DNA from: Liolophura sinensis
Lineage: Eukaryota; Mollusca; Polyplacophora; Chitonida; Chitonidae
DNA: 64,000 bases
NCBI RefSeq assembly: GCF_032854445.1
Contig: NC_088295.1
Span: forward strand, 50,517,385 to 50,581,384
Direction: 5' to 3'
Translations under genes and position numbers: made by a program
Shown here: piece by piece, positions 46,317-57,938 of the stretch
Layout of the letters: every line of letters begins with the position of its first letter
How positions within the stretch are numbered: the stretch's first letter is position 1
The notes under the pieces: generated by a model
The model's input: only the letters and a program-made list of their open reading frames with translations
Told to the model about the DNA's origin: nothing
Database searches by the model: none

Positions 46317-48728
46317 GGTTTGTTTACAAATCCTATTATATAAACAGGCTAAGAAGCTGAAAACGTACGTTAAGATATGTTTAAATGAACTTCTGCTTTC
46401 GTTGTCTGAATGTTAAGACTTTTACCCACGGGAAACCCATATACATTCAACCTATTAAGCTTAGAGAAATCTGTGATGGACCATCTTAAAAAAGTGGTGT
46501 GCAACCCGACAAGCAAGGTAATACTAGCCTTCAGTTTGTGTTAAAAATACTACGGCAAAATTCTGAAAAACTCTTGCATGTAAGGGCATGTAGCTTTTTG
46601 TTAACGGAGACGATCGAATTTGTGCCTTTGAGTATGAAGTCTATCGAACAACGATTGTTTGTGCTAGCACTGGCCAGTGGGCATTGCCATCGGTATTCGA
46701 TTTCTTGCCAGTAACTTCACTACTCAAGTTCTCAGCAGACATATCAGTATTACAGAACTACATTGTTAGCACACCCATTTCTGTCCCATTTTTTCACAAG
46801 TTTCTGGCCCTTCAGAATTAAGCCTCCATATTTGGTCGAAAATGAGGTTCGATATACAAAATCTCTTCTGGAACAACGCCGAAAATTAAACAGTCCCTAT
46901 AATCTTTCAAACTAATGTTACATTAAGCAAAAAAAGCGGTGTTTATGAGTTTCTGAATAAAGTTATAAACGATAAATTTAGTGCCCGTATGAAAACTCGC
47001 TTGTCTACAACGTCACCTGGTGGTGGTTAGTGCCTGGCAGTTTTAGTATTAAGGAGTTATTAGTTACCAGTGAGAGTGCAGAGTAGTGCTATTAAATGCC
47101 ATGTTCATGTGTTGCTATTTCAGAAGAACTGATCATACTTCAACAACTTAATGGAAAGCAAAGGAAACGTGTGTAACTAAAGCCCATCAAATAACAATAT
47201 ATGTATGCTCGGGGCTTTACGTCGATAGCAACATTAATCAATTGGCATAGCCTTTTTTTCTCTTCAAAGGTGAGGTGGTATGAGTGTTCCGCCATAGAAA
47301 TGGCTGTTTCACTGGAGCCATTTCGAACATGTTTTCAGAGGGGTAGAGAAGCCAAGTGATCCAGAAATAGCCTGAATACACGTAAATGTGTATTCAGACG
47401 ACGTATAGTGCTGTACACGTCCAGGAAGATGTAAAAATGTGGTACGAGTTGGAGAAAGCGGTACAAAAAGGATGTTTTTCTTGTAATTTTTAGTTTCCAC
47501 ATCTTTGGATTTTTTTTTGTTTTTTTTTTTCTTCAGAAAATTGAAGGTATGATTCAACTCTATGGGCTAGCGTTAGGAAACCTTCACACCGCGTTTATGC
47601 TGAGGTTACATCACTACATGCTTATGTTTCTCTATTCTTTGTGAGTTATCGCTAGTTTGCATTTTGCAAATCTTAACATACTCGGTTGTTTTCTTATCTT
47701 TCTGAGTGTAATTTTATGTCAGATCTATGTTAGTTTTAAAACTTTTGAAACCTACAGGTGTGAAATAAATGATTATTAACATTTTTATAGGTCGTTTCTG
47801 TGTTCAGGTTAATGGCGCATTGTCTCTGTTGTTGGCAGTGCTGAACGGAGTTAAAGACAGATGTCATGCTGTGTTCACAACGGGATATGAACTAGCGTAA
47901 TATGGTTTTATAGAGTTAAAACTACACACGTGTTTACCCAGTATTTTCTGCTTTCCCGCACCTTTTGATGATGAACGTAATGGAAACGAACTGTTGTGCA
48001 TATGATGGAGCGTGCCGTGGCCAAGAGGGTTTTTTTCAATCACAAGGACACTGAGGTGCTCCTTCAATCCCAGTCTCGTACATTAATTTCCAGATTCCCG
48101 CTCCTATAACTGATCGTGGGACTTGTGTGATAATAAGCGGTTGACGATGCCCATGTGGTGGTTCGCGCTGTTGGAGCTAATGTTCACAGACGACCACCTG
48201 TCTTACACCATTATGGTGAGCATGGTCACGCTCACGTGATAAAATCTGTCGGTGACTTGTCAAAGGCTGTTCGTTTAACATGGGCGCGTCGGTTACTTTC
48301 ATTCGAGCTGGACGTCATTGTATAGGAAAGAAATTCCTGAGTATGGTATTAAACAACTGGAAACGGCTTACACCGGTCTCACGTTTCATAACCGAATTTC
48401 GTGTATGCATTCATAGTATTTTGCTGGTTTGTGTTGAATTATGTGATGAAAAGAGGTCTTGCGGTTATTGGCGTGGATCGTGCAGTATTGGTGAATGATT
48501 GATCTACGACGCATAGTATTCAAGTGACATTTAATACAGCTCAATCAACTGGTCAAATAATCCACCGAATATAAGGTACACAGAAAAGTTTGACATTGTA
48601 AGACCATCACATGGACAAGGACAAGCAGATTTTAAAATTCGAAAATTGAACGAGGTTTACCCAAGTTAATGTTTGATTGCAGTTCTGCCCAGTGGTCACT
48701 GTGATAAGATAGCATTGAGCGTGCGTAG
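46317..48728. other. 3' UTR of the 1,404-aa gene and intergenic sequence
   Basis: AATAAA at 46956-46961 is the likely end of the preceding transcript. The remainder is AT-rich with no supported gene or array, except a T-rich run at 47511-47532. Confidence 0.6.
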
Positions 48729-48741
48729 CAAATATGACGTC

Positions 48742-49016
48742 GAGGGGCCTCCGTGGCTCAGTCGGTTAGCGCGCTAGCGCAGCGTAGTGACCCAGAAGCC
48801 TCTCACCAATGCGGTCGCTGTGAGTTCAAGATCAGCTCATGCTGGCTTCCTCTCCGGCCGTACGTGGGAAGGTCTGCCAGCAACCTGCGGATGGTCGTGG
48901 GTTTCCGCCGGGCTGTGCCCGGTTTCCACCCACCATAATGCTGGCCGCCGTCGTATAAGTGAAATATTCTTGAGTACGGCGTAAAACACCAATCAAAAAA
49001 AAAAAAAAAAAAAAAT
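48742..49016 (+). mobile_element. full-length tRNA-derived SINE with target-site duplication
   Basis: The tRNA-like head carries box A (tggctcagtcgg, 48754-48765) and box B (gagttcaagatc, 48822-48833) of an internal RNA polymerase III promoter. A body of about 150 bp and a poly-A tail follow. The direct repeat caaatatgacgtc flanks it at 48729-48741 and 49017-49029. It is the reference copy for the other SINE fragments here and lies immediately before the CRYL1 duplication. Confidence 0.95.
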
Positions 49017-50499
49017 CAAATATGACGTCAGTTTTTAAAACTCGAGCAACCATCATTAGTGAGGGATAGGACCATCTCCCCCTTCCCCTTTCTTCGGATA
49101 TCTTTCGGAGACAGTGGCTGATCAGAATGAAAAATCTTTCCACACCTTACTAAACGATCTTGTCATACTCAGGCATGTTGTCATCACACTGCTCGTCCCA
49201 ATCATGCATCACAGCAGTCTCTTGCGAAGTGGGTAACTCGTCGAGTAACGCAGTTGGGAAAGTTACGGAGGGAAACGGTCCTGAGACCGGACATGAGTTC
49301 CGGATTGATGATAATGAACATCTAGCACTGTTCACACGCGCATTTAAACTATCCTAAATCGACGTAAGCCGTATGGTCTCTGTAATTAACTAACTTCTTG
49401 TGAAACTACCAAAATGCTGCATGGCAATCACGTCTGTTAAAAAATAATCTCATTTTCCGAACCTATACCATAGCAGTTAGTGAGCTCGCCTCCATCATTA
49501 ACAAGACTGACCTTGAGGTCATGGCCTTTATCAGCCTATATGCAGATTGACGGGAGGCCAATTCCTAGGGGTTCCCCCCTTCAATAACATTTTGAGTGCC
49601 CACATCGGTCACGAGAAATAAGACAACAAGATCGAAACTGCGGCCGCAGTCAGGTAGACCCTGGAAATCTCCTATTTTGTCAATTTCTGTTATTGTCATG
49701 GACCATTGTTGGTTATGCTAATCTGAGAACACGGACCGATTCCACGAGGCCATTTCTGACTGAAGGCAGTATTTTAAAATGTTTCACAATGCTTTGTTGA
49801 AATTTGGAAACATTTGTATTTAGACAATATTGACGAGTTATACAAAATTTTGATTTGCAAAAGCGAAAAGTAAATTTTAAGATCGTATTTCAAATTTTGA
49901 CTTAAGTAGAAAATGGCTATGTGGACTCGGGCCCAGGTTAGTTAATTTGTAGAAAGATTCACTTGACGTCGATTTATGGTAAGGAAGTTTTAATGAGCGT
50001 GTGACCAGCGGTAAATGTTCCTAACCGATATCTGACATATTTGGGGCCGTTTCCCTCCGTGACTCTCGCAAGTGCGTTACTCGATGAGAGTTATCCCACG
50101 CCGCGACTATAGTCCAGATACATGACTCGATTGACATGTCAGGTCGAGTACCCATCTTCGCCATTGCTTCAGAGGTAGCTTACTTAAAATTATTGGCTGT
50201 TGAAATATGTTTACATGCGTGGGCCCTATATATGTATTTTGCAAACAAATTTGCTGATGTCTGACCTGTAATTTCTTAGTTGGCCCAACTCCAAGTAAGG
50301 GTTTTCAATTGTTTGGATAGCCCTTGTTAAGCTTCCTTGTTTTCGTCTATATTTTAATTTCCAGTATGTGCACGCACTAGTCAAGTGCTACGTCTAGGTA
50401 TGCGGTGTGTACGTCTAGAGCTAGAGTTATCTCCCTGTACATGATATCTTTAGAATACCAGTGCTTGGACGAAATCGGTGTCAAACCAACCTAAGCCGT

Positions 50500-50612
50500 A
50501 CACTTTGCCCCGGCTTAAAGTTCAGAATATATCCCTGTAGGAGACGTCGTTTTACTTGTTATTCGTTTTGTCTCTGTGTATGAAACGCTGCACAGAGGCC
50601 TACAGCAGTACC
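50500..50612 (+). promoter_or_regulatory. candidate CRYL1 proximal promoter / 5' UTR
   Basis: The segment ccccggcttaaagttcagaa and the following atatatccctgtaggagacgtcg lie just upstream of the ATG. They are kept almost unchanged at the same place before the second copy (about 61613-61718). An acgtc core is present. The conservation could simply reflect the recent duplication. Confidence 0.3.
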
Positions 50613-50668
50613 ATGGCGGAAACGAGCTCACCACTCTCGAACAAGACACGAGTATCCATCGTTGGAAG
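50613..50668 (+). CDS. CRYL1: CRYL1 copy 1 exon 1
   Basis: Encodes MAETSSPLSNKTRVSIVG and two bases of the next codon. Donor ggaag|gtaatg. AG|C across the junction completes Ser of the GSGLIG nucleotide-binding loop. Confidence 0.93.
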
Positions 50669-53600
50669 GTAATGCATTTCGCCGAAGTGGGTGGTGCGAG
50701 AGCCACGCGAAGCTTGCAAGCATTGACTCACTGGTCATTTATAGTAAATTGCTGTACATTTACATGTGATATGTAGGTCAACATTGGGTAGTGGAATAGG
50801 CTGGCTGAATGTGACGGCTGGGGGCCTTTCCATCCCACTATCCCAGCATATTTGCAGTATATATAAATTGGCTTGTCTATCTGTCTGTCTGTCTGTTTGA
50901 CTGACCATCTTTTCAACACGTAACCCCGTCTTGCAGTTTTGCACGCTTGTCTGCATGACCAAGACATCTCGTATAGAAAGGCTCAGCAGAAACGCATTTG
51001 TCCTAACGCTTTTTATCCCCTACTCGAATGTTTATAATGGGAATGCAGATCTCAGTATATCTTTTATTTAAATAAATTATCATTACAATTGATATACGTA
51101 CAGCGGCATGATCAATATATCTCCTACGGAAGAACTGTAGCTCTTATATCTAACGGTCTCAGCTCTGCATGATATATTTTGTATAAACAAGTCTTGAAGC
51201 TCTTATATCTAATCGGTTCCCTAGTCTGTGTGATCAATACTTCTCGAACAGACAGGTCCTGTAGCCACAATATCTGTTGGCCCCCGGTCAGCATGATCAA
51301 TACATCTCATACACACAGGTCCTGTGGCTCCTGTATCTAATCGCTCCCTAGTCTGCATGATTAATACGTCTCGTACAGACAGGCCCTGTAGCCCCGATAT
51401 CTGTTGGCCCCCGGTCTGCATGATCAATACATCTCGTACACACAGCTCCTGTAGCTCCTGTAGCTCCTGTATCTAATCGCTCCCTCACCAATGCGGTCGA
51501 TGTGAGTTCAAGTCCAGCTCATGCTGGCTTCCTCTCCGGCTGTAAGTAGGAGTCTGGCAGAAACCTGCGGATGGTCGTGGGTTTCCCCCGGGATCTGCCC
51601 GGTTTCCACCCACCATAATACTGGCCGCCGTCGTATAAGTGAAATATTGTGAGTACGGCGTAAAACACCAATCCAATAAATAAATAAATAAATAATCGCT
51701 CCCTAGTCAGCATGATCAATACATCTCGTATACACAAGTTATATAGAAACGCATATCTTGTAATGCATTTTGTCCTCTGCTGGAATGTATATAATGAAAA
51801 TGCAGACGTAAATATAATTTTTAAGATAAGTTTTCTTTACAACTGATATACGTACAGCGGTTTAATCGGGCGGAGTTGGGCGATGCTCTTCGCCAGTGCT
51901 GGGTTCGAGGTTTGCATGTTTGACGTCGACAAGTCCCAGTTAGAACAAGCCAAGACAGCCGTCCTAGGGCAGCTGAAGGACCTGGAGTCTCAAGGCTTGC
52001 TGCGGGGAGCGCTCTCTGTTCAGCAGCAGTACGACAGCATTGTAACAACCTCCAGTTTGGCAGACTGTGTGAAAGGCGCTGTCCACGTCCAGGTATTTTG
52101 TCAAATAAAATAAAGTATTGTACGGGAGGCCGTTTCGATCCCGGGTATATATCGCCAAAAATGATAGTCTGTTTGTACATGTTTGTACATAGTTGGCGGG
52201 AACAGAAGTTTCAGTTCACCATCGACCTTTGGTAAAGGCTGTGGTTGAATCTGCCATCACATATATTAGTCCCAACCTATATAATCACTAAAATAAGGTG
52301 AACTTTTTGGATGCAGCGTCACCTGCTGAAAGGATACGTTTAATAGAGCTGCGCGATGTACAGTGTCGGGATTTGACAGATAGAATGTACCCATTTCTCC
52401 CGGATATATGCCCGGTTTACTCCGCCTATGCTTATATCGGTTAGCTGTCACATACATGGGTGAAATATAGTCTTCTGTTCGACACAAAGCGGAGTGAAAT
52501 CCCAATACGTATTTTATTCATTTGATTGCTGATTATACGGCGTACCGAAGATTATTTTGCTAGCGATGAGATTTATTGGAGGAGGAAAGCTTGGACAGAC
52601 CCCATACGTGAACAGACCCCATACCTGGACTGACCCCCTATCTGGACAGACCCCATACGTGTATGGACAGACCCATATACGTGTTCTTAACTATTCATAC
52701 ATGGTGTAAAACGCAAATCATGACTTGACGTTCAGTATAACAGGAATATGGGCCGGCTCGGTATGAGCATGATGTGACTGGGTTGAGGCATCCCGTCTGC
52801 TGATCATTGGTGTCTTCGGCATGGCATTTCAGTGAGACAGCGCAATAAATATGCCGGAATAGATCCGGCCTGTTAAACGACACCGTCATAACATGGCCGA
52901 AATAAGGCTGAAAGCGACAAACAAAAGAAATAAAGGTACTGTTTGTGGTCTTCTCCTGATTAATGGTGAATCAATTTCAGGAATGTGTTCCAGAGACAGT
53001 AGACATGAAGAGGAAAGTGTTCACACAGCTAGACAGTCTGGCGGATGACCAAGTCATACTCTGCAGTTCTTCTAGTGCCATTGTCCCGTCCAAGTTCACA
53101 GAACATCTTAAACATAGGACAAAATGTCTTGTTGCCCACCCAGTAAGTTCTTATATGGTATGGTTTATAGTTTAATTTAATGTCACTTTGCAACATGGCT
53201 GGAGATTATATGATGGCGCTGAGGCTTGGTGAACTTTTAGTGTACGTTCCTGTATACCGACGCTTGCAGATCTAGTGTTTGAATGGGGTTCTCCGCTAAA
53301 GGCCATTATCCCTTAGCTACTTAGTTAGGTTCACCATATATATACCTGACGGAAAGCAACGGTTTCTCCCTCTCTCTGCCCATGTGTGAGAAGGTTTACC
53401 ATATATACCAGATGAGATACAGCGGTTTTTCCATCTTTCTGCCCGTGAGTCAAAAGGTTTGTAATATATATATATATAAACCTTCATGAGTCAGAAGGTT
53501 TACCATATATACCTGACGAGAGGCAAATTTTTTCATGAACCGTTGTCAGCTTACGTGTAGGCCTACATTACTTTCGATTGCAAACGTACTCCTGGCAATA

Positions 53601-56600
53601 AAACCCGCCCAGATTAATCTCAAAGAAAATACTTTAAGCGGTAAATGTAGGCTTACTTCTGACAGTGAAAGGCCGTCCTACAGAGCGTAGTTGCAAACAG
53701 GGCATGGACGTATAAATATCTACATGTTGTTTTTCTTTGTTTTACTGCTAGCTACTTATTTGTGCCATCAGCCATATGTGCTTATTTTATACGATCATAT
53801 TGTGACATCGTCCTGTTATACGGGTCCTATAATTAAGTATACGGTTCCAAATGCTGTTTTAAACATGAAGGAACGCTATCATTGAATGTGTCCCTTTCCA
53901 GTCAATAACCTTGTACTTGTAGATTAATCCTCCATTTTACTGCCGACTGGTGGAATTAGTACCGGCTCCATGGACGGACCTGGAAGCTGTGCAGACGACA
54001 AGGGACCTCATGACGTCAATTGGACAGGCACCAATCACACTGAAGAAGGAGATCACAGGTTTCATACAACCGCGTATACAGCACGCTATTCTAGCCGAAT
54101 GCTGCAGGCTTGTTCAGGTATAGAGACTAAACTCACTAAATTACAAACTCCAAATATTTGATAGATTGTGTTACTTTAGTCGATACAAATAAGGAATTAT
54201 CACCCTTTACCACTTCCTTGTTGGTTTATGTAGTTGCCATAGGAATGACATCGAGTGTCTTACGGTTATCAGGGCAACTCAGAATATGCGTTATGATATA
54301 TGTTAAAACATGGCTGAGGATCCATGGTATTTCATGTTTATGGAGCTTTGTGAACTTGGATGGTGTATGCTCGGACCTACACAGCGATTACTGGACAGCT
54401 GCAGTAATCAACCCATACATTGACTTCGTCAGTGTCACTTCCTCATTCCGTCAAAGTGCAAATCCCTAGGAGCATACGTCACAGCTCAGTGCTTTAGCTG
54501 TTGTCACAGATTTACTTTTCGCTTAAACATACGGGTATGCATGCTTGCTAAAGCGTGTATTTATACTCCAAAGCATCTATGATAACGAGCTGTTCCCTAA
54601 AAAGGTTCAGTATTCACACTAGAAGGTAAATACATAACACACAAGCAACGCCCTAACTCAGTATTATGTTGCTAACATTTGTTCGTAACCATATTCATCC
54701 CATAAATGTGACCCAGAACATGGGATAAAAGGTGTGGGATAAATATCGTTTCCGATATCTTTTTGTGAACAGTTTTAAGATTGATTGGTTTGTGACATTT
54801 CATTGATAAAATCAACCAATCAAAAGCTAAACACGCGCTGAACTACTTTGTTGCACTACGTGACTTTGTCGTCTGTATTGAGTACAAACGTCCAACATAT
54901 GTTGACTGTACGTATAGTCGTAGATTCTTTGGAAATTCCTTTATTTTTTAACGTTTTGAATGTTCTTGTCTGTGTTATGCTTAGGCGCATTTCAGCCGGC
55001 GTTCTCACACACGTAGATATGCACGCCCCGCACTCGTGCAGTCCTCACTGGTTTTCCCGTGACTCCTCGATACAGTCTTCTTTTGTCAGTCATGTTCCTT
55101 GCTCTGATTTACAACTTATTTTTGTTATATAATGATGGTCCTTCAGCTGCTCTAGGACGGCTGTCTTGGCTTGTTCTAACTGGGACTTGTCGACGTCAAA
55201 CATGCAAACCTCGAACCCAGCACTGGCGAAGAGCATCGCCCAACTCAGCATACGTCACAGCTCAGTGCTTTAGCTGTTGTCACAGATTTACTTTTCGCTT
55301 AAACATACGGGTATGCATGCTTGCTAAAGCGTGTATTTACACCCTAAAGCAGCTTTTATAAGGAGCTGTTCCCTAAAAATGGTTCAATATTCACGCTAGA
55401 AGGTATATATACATAACACATAAACAACGTCCGAACTCAGTGTTATGTTGTTAACATTTGTTCGTAACCATATTCAACCGATGAGTGTGACCCTGAACAT
55501 GGGATAAAGGGTGAGGGATAAATATCGTTTCCAAAGTCTTTTGTGAACAGTGTTAAGATTGATTGGTTTATGACATTTCATTGATAAAATCAACCAATCA
55601 AAAGCTAAACACGCGCCGAACTACTTTGCTGCACTACGTGACTTTGTGGTCTGCATTGAGTACAAACGTCCAACATATGTTGACTGTTCGTATAGTCGTA
55701 GATGCTTTGGAAATTCCTTTATCATTTAACGTTTTGAATGTTCTTGTCTGTGTTATGCTTAGGCGCATTTCAGCCGGCGTTCTCACACACGTGGATATGC
55801 ACGCCCCGCACTCGTGTAGTCGTCACTGGTTTTCCCGTGACTCCTCGATACAGTCTTCTTTTGTCAATCATGTTCATAAACTGAAAACAGTCATCTACTA
55901 CTAAGTTTTGATTGTGAAGATGATAATGAAAAATATTCATCCAAATTGTGGTCAATAAAGGCAGGTCTGAAGTTGAACTCTTTTGTGTGGCGTATGTTTC
56001 ATCCTGAGCAGAAATGTTGCGCTTTGGTCTGAGGACGAATGACTGACATCACAAACAGAACCTCCAACTCGTGACCTTGCAGTATCAAATTTATTAAACT
56101 ACAGGCAAAAATTTCGTTTGTTTCTCGCCAGAGGCTCGATAAACTTGTTACTACAGGATCACTAGATGGAGATCCTCTATTTTTGTCACAGAAGTACAAA
56201 ATATAACAAGATATTAAATTATGATCTGAATAAAAATTTAAAAAATACCGCACCTAGTCAGCTGCCTCCGGTCCATTCTTTTTTTATTATTACAGCTTCA
56301 CAGAAAGAACCAAGAGCTATAAGTAGTGTATTGTTGTACTGAGAGTTGTTGGTTTTGTGCTATAGTCTGTTAGAGAGTCGCCTAAATTCAGCCGTGTGTA
56401 AAATCAGTCACACTCGCTACCAAAATTGGCTTTAGTCAGTGTCACGTAATAACCCAAGCTTTACACATTGATACGTTAGACGTCCATATGGCAAAGAAAA
56501 TGCAGTTAGAACCCTTTTTCTAATTCATAATGTTAAAGTCCGTATGATCTGTTTCGGCGGCAAGAACCAATTCCCTCGGTGACGTCATAATTATTAAAAA

Positions 56601-57938
56601 AAAAACAACAGTGGACTGCTGGATATGGTGCGGAGCTCAACATGTTTTGAAGGAGGGTAACACCTGAACTGCTGTTGACTTTACTGTAAACCCTGTTTCC
56701 TGACACTGCCATGTTTGAAACTGTTTACATTTTTTGTGTAATATAACCTTAATAATTGAATTTTACTTTATCTCTAGTAGTATATGATCTCACCGCTGTA
56801 TGGTTTTAGAGGATGGATATTAGGAAATTAACCGCTCGTTGATGCAGCCATTGTAAAACAAATCACTCTCCACTCTCCACGTCCATTGTCCAGCATGCAA
56901 CTTGCTTTTGAATAATTATAATCACCCGAGGCAATGAGTTCTTGGTGTACAAACTGAGCTTAAGGAGTTTAACATTACGAATTAGAAAAAGTATTCCAAC
57001 TGCAATTTGTTTGTGATAATATAGATACCTAACGTATCAATGTGTAGAGCTTTTATTGTTAAAAGCTAAAGGTAATTTTGGTAGCGAGTGTGACTGATTT
57101 TACACAGAGCTGAATATAGGCGACTCTCTAAAAGAAATAGACTACAGAGGTAAACAGCACATCTTGAATCCGTTACCACCCGTATAAATCCCCGAACATC
57201 GCTAGTTCCCATATGTTGAATTTGCGTGTGTCTCTCTGTGTACATTCATGATGACGCGTGTATCTTAACCTTCTACATTCAGGACGAGGTAATCAGTGTT
57301 GCTGACGTAGAAACAGCCGTTATTGAGGGTCTGGCTCCACGTTACGCTTTCATGGGCCCTTTCGAGACATGCCATCTGAACGCCAACGGTAAGCGCTGAA
57401 CCATGCATGCCCGCAGTGAGAAAACAAAGTGTCCACTTATTGCGATATACGACCAGCATTTTCATCCTACTAAACATGGGAAGTAGATGGAATTGGTAAT
57501 TATACATCATTACTAAGCAACACATAAGTTGTAAGTCAGAGCTGATCCTTACCCCATATCTGAAACTTATAGAGTGCATAGCCATGAACTACAAAAAGAT
57601 TATGATTTAGTAACTGTAATGCAAGGAATCATTCATGTTTGTAAATCATTTGTTTTCAAATACTGTTACTTTTTCACGCATTCAGTATTTTAGTTCCAGC
57701 AAACATGTTGTTTGCAGGTCTAAAAGACTACTTTGACCGTTTCGGACAGACCATATACGATGTTCAGAAGTCGTTTAACGTCCCACACCCAATGCAGGGC
57801 GCGAAAGCAGAGGAAGCGGAGCGAGAGGTTACCCAGTGGGTTCCGTTAGAGGCCTTACCCCAGAGGCGTCAGTGGAGGGACAGAAGACTAGCTGCTCTTG
57901 CCAAACTTAAAAACGAGCTTGACAATTCATCAAAGTGA
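50613..57938 (+). CDS. CRYL1: lambda-crystallin / L-gulonate 3-dehydrogenase-like protein, copy 1 (6 exons)
   Basis: CRYL1 proteins are cytosolic NAD-dependent dehydrogenases that oxidise L-gulonate in the uronate cycle. Exons: 50613-50668, 51858-52092, 52981-53142, 53923-54117, 57283-57388, 57718-57938. They join to 324 codons plus stop (human 319 aa). Seen in the product: Rossmann motif VSIVGSGLIGRSWA with Asp in MFDVDK for NAD; CSSSSAIVPSKF with Ser129; VAHPINPPFYCRLVELVP with His150 and Glu162; and the C-terminal RQWRDRRLAALAKLK. By alignment the fourth active-site residue of the hydroxyacyl-CoA dehydrogenase fold, Asn in GF.LNR, is Pro201 here (GFIQPRIQ). The enzyme may therefore be altered or inactive. 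A possible poly-A signal ATTAAA is at 58109-58114. Confidence 0.95.
51190..51735. repeat. degenerate tandem repeat of about 66 bp in CRYL1 intron 1
   Basis: Units combine tctgcatgatcaatacatct, cgtacagacaggtcctgtag and ctatctaatcgctccctag-like blocks. A SINE interrupts the array. The same array occurs at about 62830-63060 in the second copy and traces remain near 59700 in the relic. Confidence 0.85.
51486..51692 (+). mobile_element. SINE inserted in only one CRYL1 duplicate, with target-site duplication
   Basis: A 5'-truncated SINE starts at caccaatgcggtcgatgtga and ends in a (taaa)n tail. The direct repeat taatcgctccct flanks it at 51474-51485 and 51693-51704. The second copy has the empty site, ctgtatctaatcgctcccta at about 62990-63010. 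Confidence 0.95.
51858..52092 (+). CDS. CRYL1: CRYL1 copy 1 exon 2
   Basis: The acceptor is acgtacag and the donor gtccag|gtattt. It encodes GLIGRSWAMLFASAGFEVCM through CVKGAVHVQ, the rest of the Rossmann nucleotide-binding unit. Confidence 0.95.
52981..53142 (+). CDS. CRYL1: CRYL1 copy 1 exon 3
   Basis: Phase 0-0 exon from ECVPETVDMKRKVFTQLD to LVAHP. It includes Ser129 and His150 of the active site. Confidence 0.95.
53330..53530. repeat. degenerate 67-bp tandem repeat in CRYL1 intron 3
   Basis: Three to four units share aaggtttaccatatatacct followed by a gacg/gatg block and tttctgcccgtgagtcag. Confidence 0.75.
53923..54117 (+). CDS. CRYL1: CRYL1 copy 1 exon 4, with active-site Asn replaced by Pro
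   Basis: 65 codons, phase 0-0, acceptor cttgtacttgtag and donor gttcag|gtatag. It encodes INPPFYCRLVELVPAPWTD to ECCRLVQ. The codon at 54070-54072 is CCG (Pro) where the family has Asn. Confidence 0.93.
54471..55097 (+). repeat. 627-bp direct duplication in CRYL1 intron 4, copy A
   Basis: From agcatacgtcacagctcagt to cttttgtcagtcatgttc. About 95% alike to 55247-55875 by eye. Confidence 0.93.
55137..55246 (-). pseudogene. antisense fragment of CRYL1 exon 2 inside intron 4
   Basis: About 110 bp is the reverse complement of exon 2, from gagttgggcgatgctcttcg to aaggacc. It carries gccag like copy 1 and tctag (Glu codon) like copy 2, so it is a mosaic or comes from an ancestral copy. It lies exactly between the two arms of the direct duplication. 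Confidence 0.95.
55247..55875 (+). repeat. 627-bp direct duplication in CRYL1 intron 4, copy B
   Basis: Starts at agcatacgtcacagctcagt immediately after the antisense exon-2 fragment and ends at tttgtcaatcatgttc. Confidence 0.93.
56360..57147. mobile_element. non-autonomous element with about 120-bp terminal inverted repeats
   Basis: The left arm 56360-56479 (ctatagtctgttagagagtc ... gatacgttag) is the imperfect reverse complement of the right arm 57029-57147 (ctaacgtatc ... agactacag). The 550-bp interior has no coding potential. No obvious target duplication is seen. It lies in CRYL1 intron 4. Confidence 0.85.
57283..57388 (+). CDS. CRYL1: CRYL1 copy 1 exon 5
   Basis: The acceptor is ttctacattcag and the donor caacg|gtaagc. 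It encodes DEVISVADVETAVIEGLAPR and YAFMGPFETCHLNAN, the C-terminal dimerisation-domain core of the family. Confidence 0.95.
57718..57938 (+). CDS. CRYL1: CRYL1 copy 1 exon 6 (terminal)
   Basis: The acceptor is gttgtttgcag. It completes Gly and encodes LKDYFDRFGQTIYDVQ through RQWRDRRLAALAKLK, with TGA at 57936-57938. Confidence 0.95.

Larger units (their letters stand above)
49058..52690 (+). repeat. segmental tandem duplication, first copy (CRYL1 5' half)
   Basis: This block aligns with 60184-64000 with small indels, at an offset of about 11.1 kb. It covers 5' flank, exon 1, intron 1, exon 2 and part of intron 2. The left edge is near tgaggg.tag.a.catctccc in both copies. The right edge of the second copy is beyond the window. 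Confidence 0.95.

Noticed and set aside
51821-52180. Minus-strand frame of 119 residues, repeated at 63125-63484
   Set aside because: It is antisense to CRYL1 exon 2, duplicated along with it; there is no independent evidence of translation.
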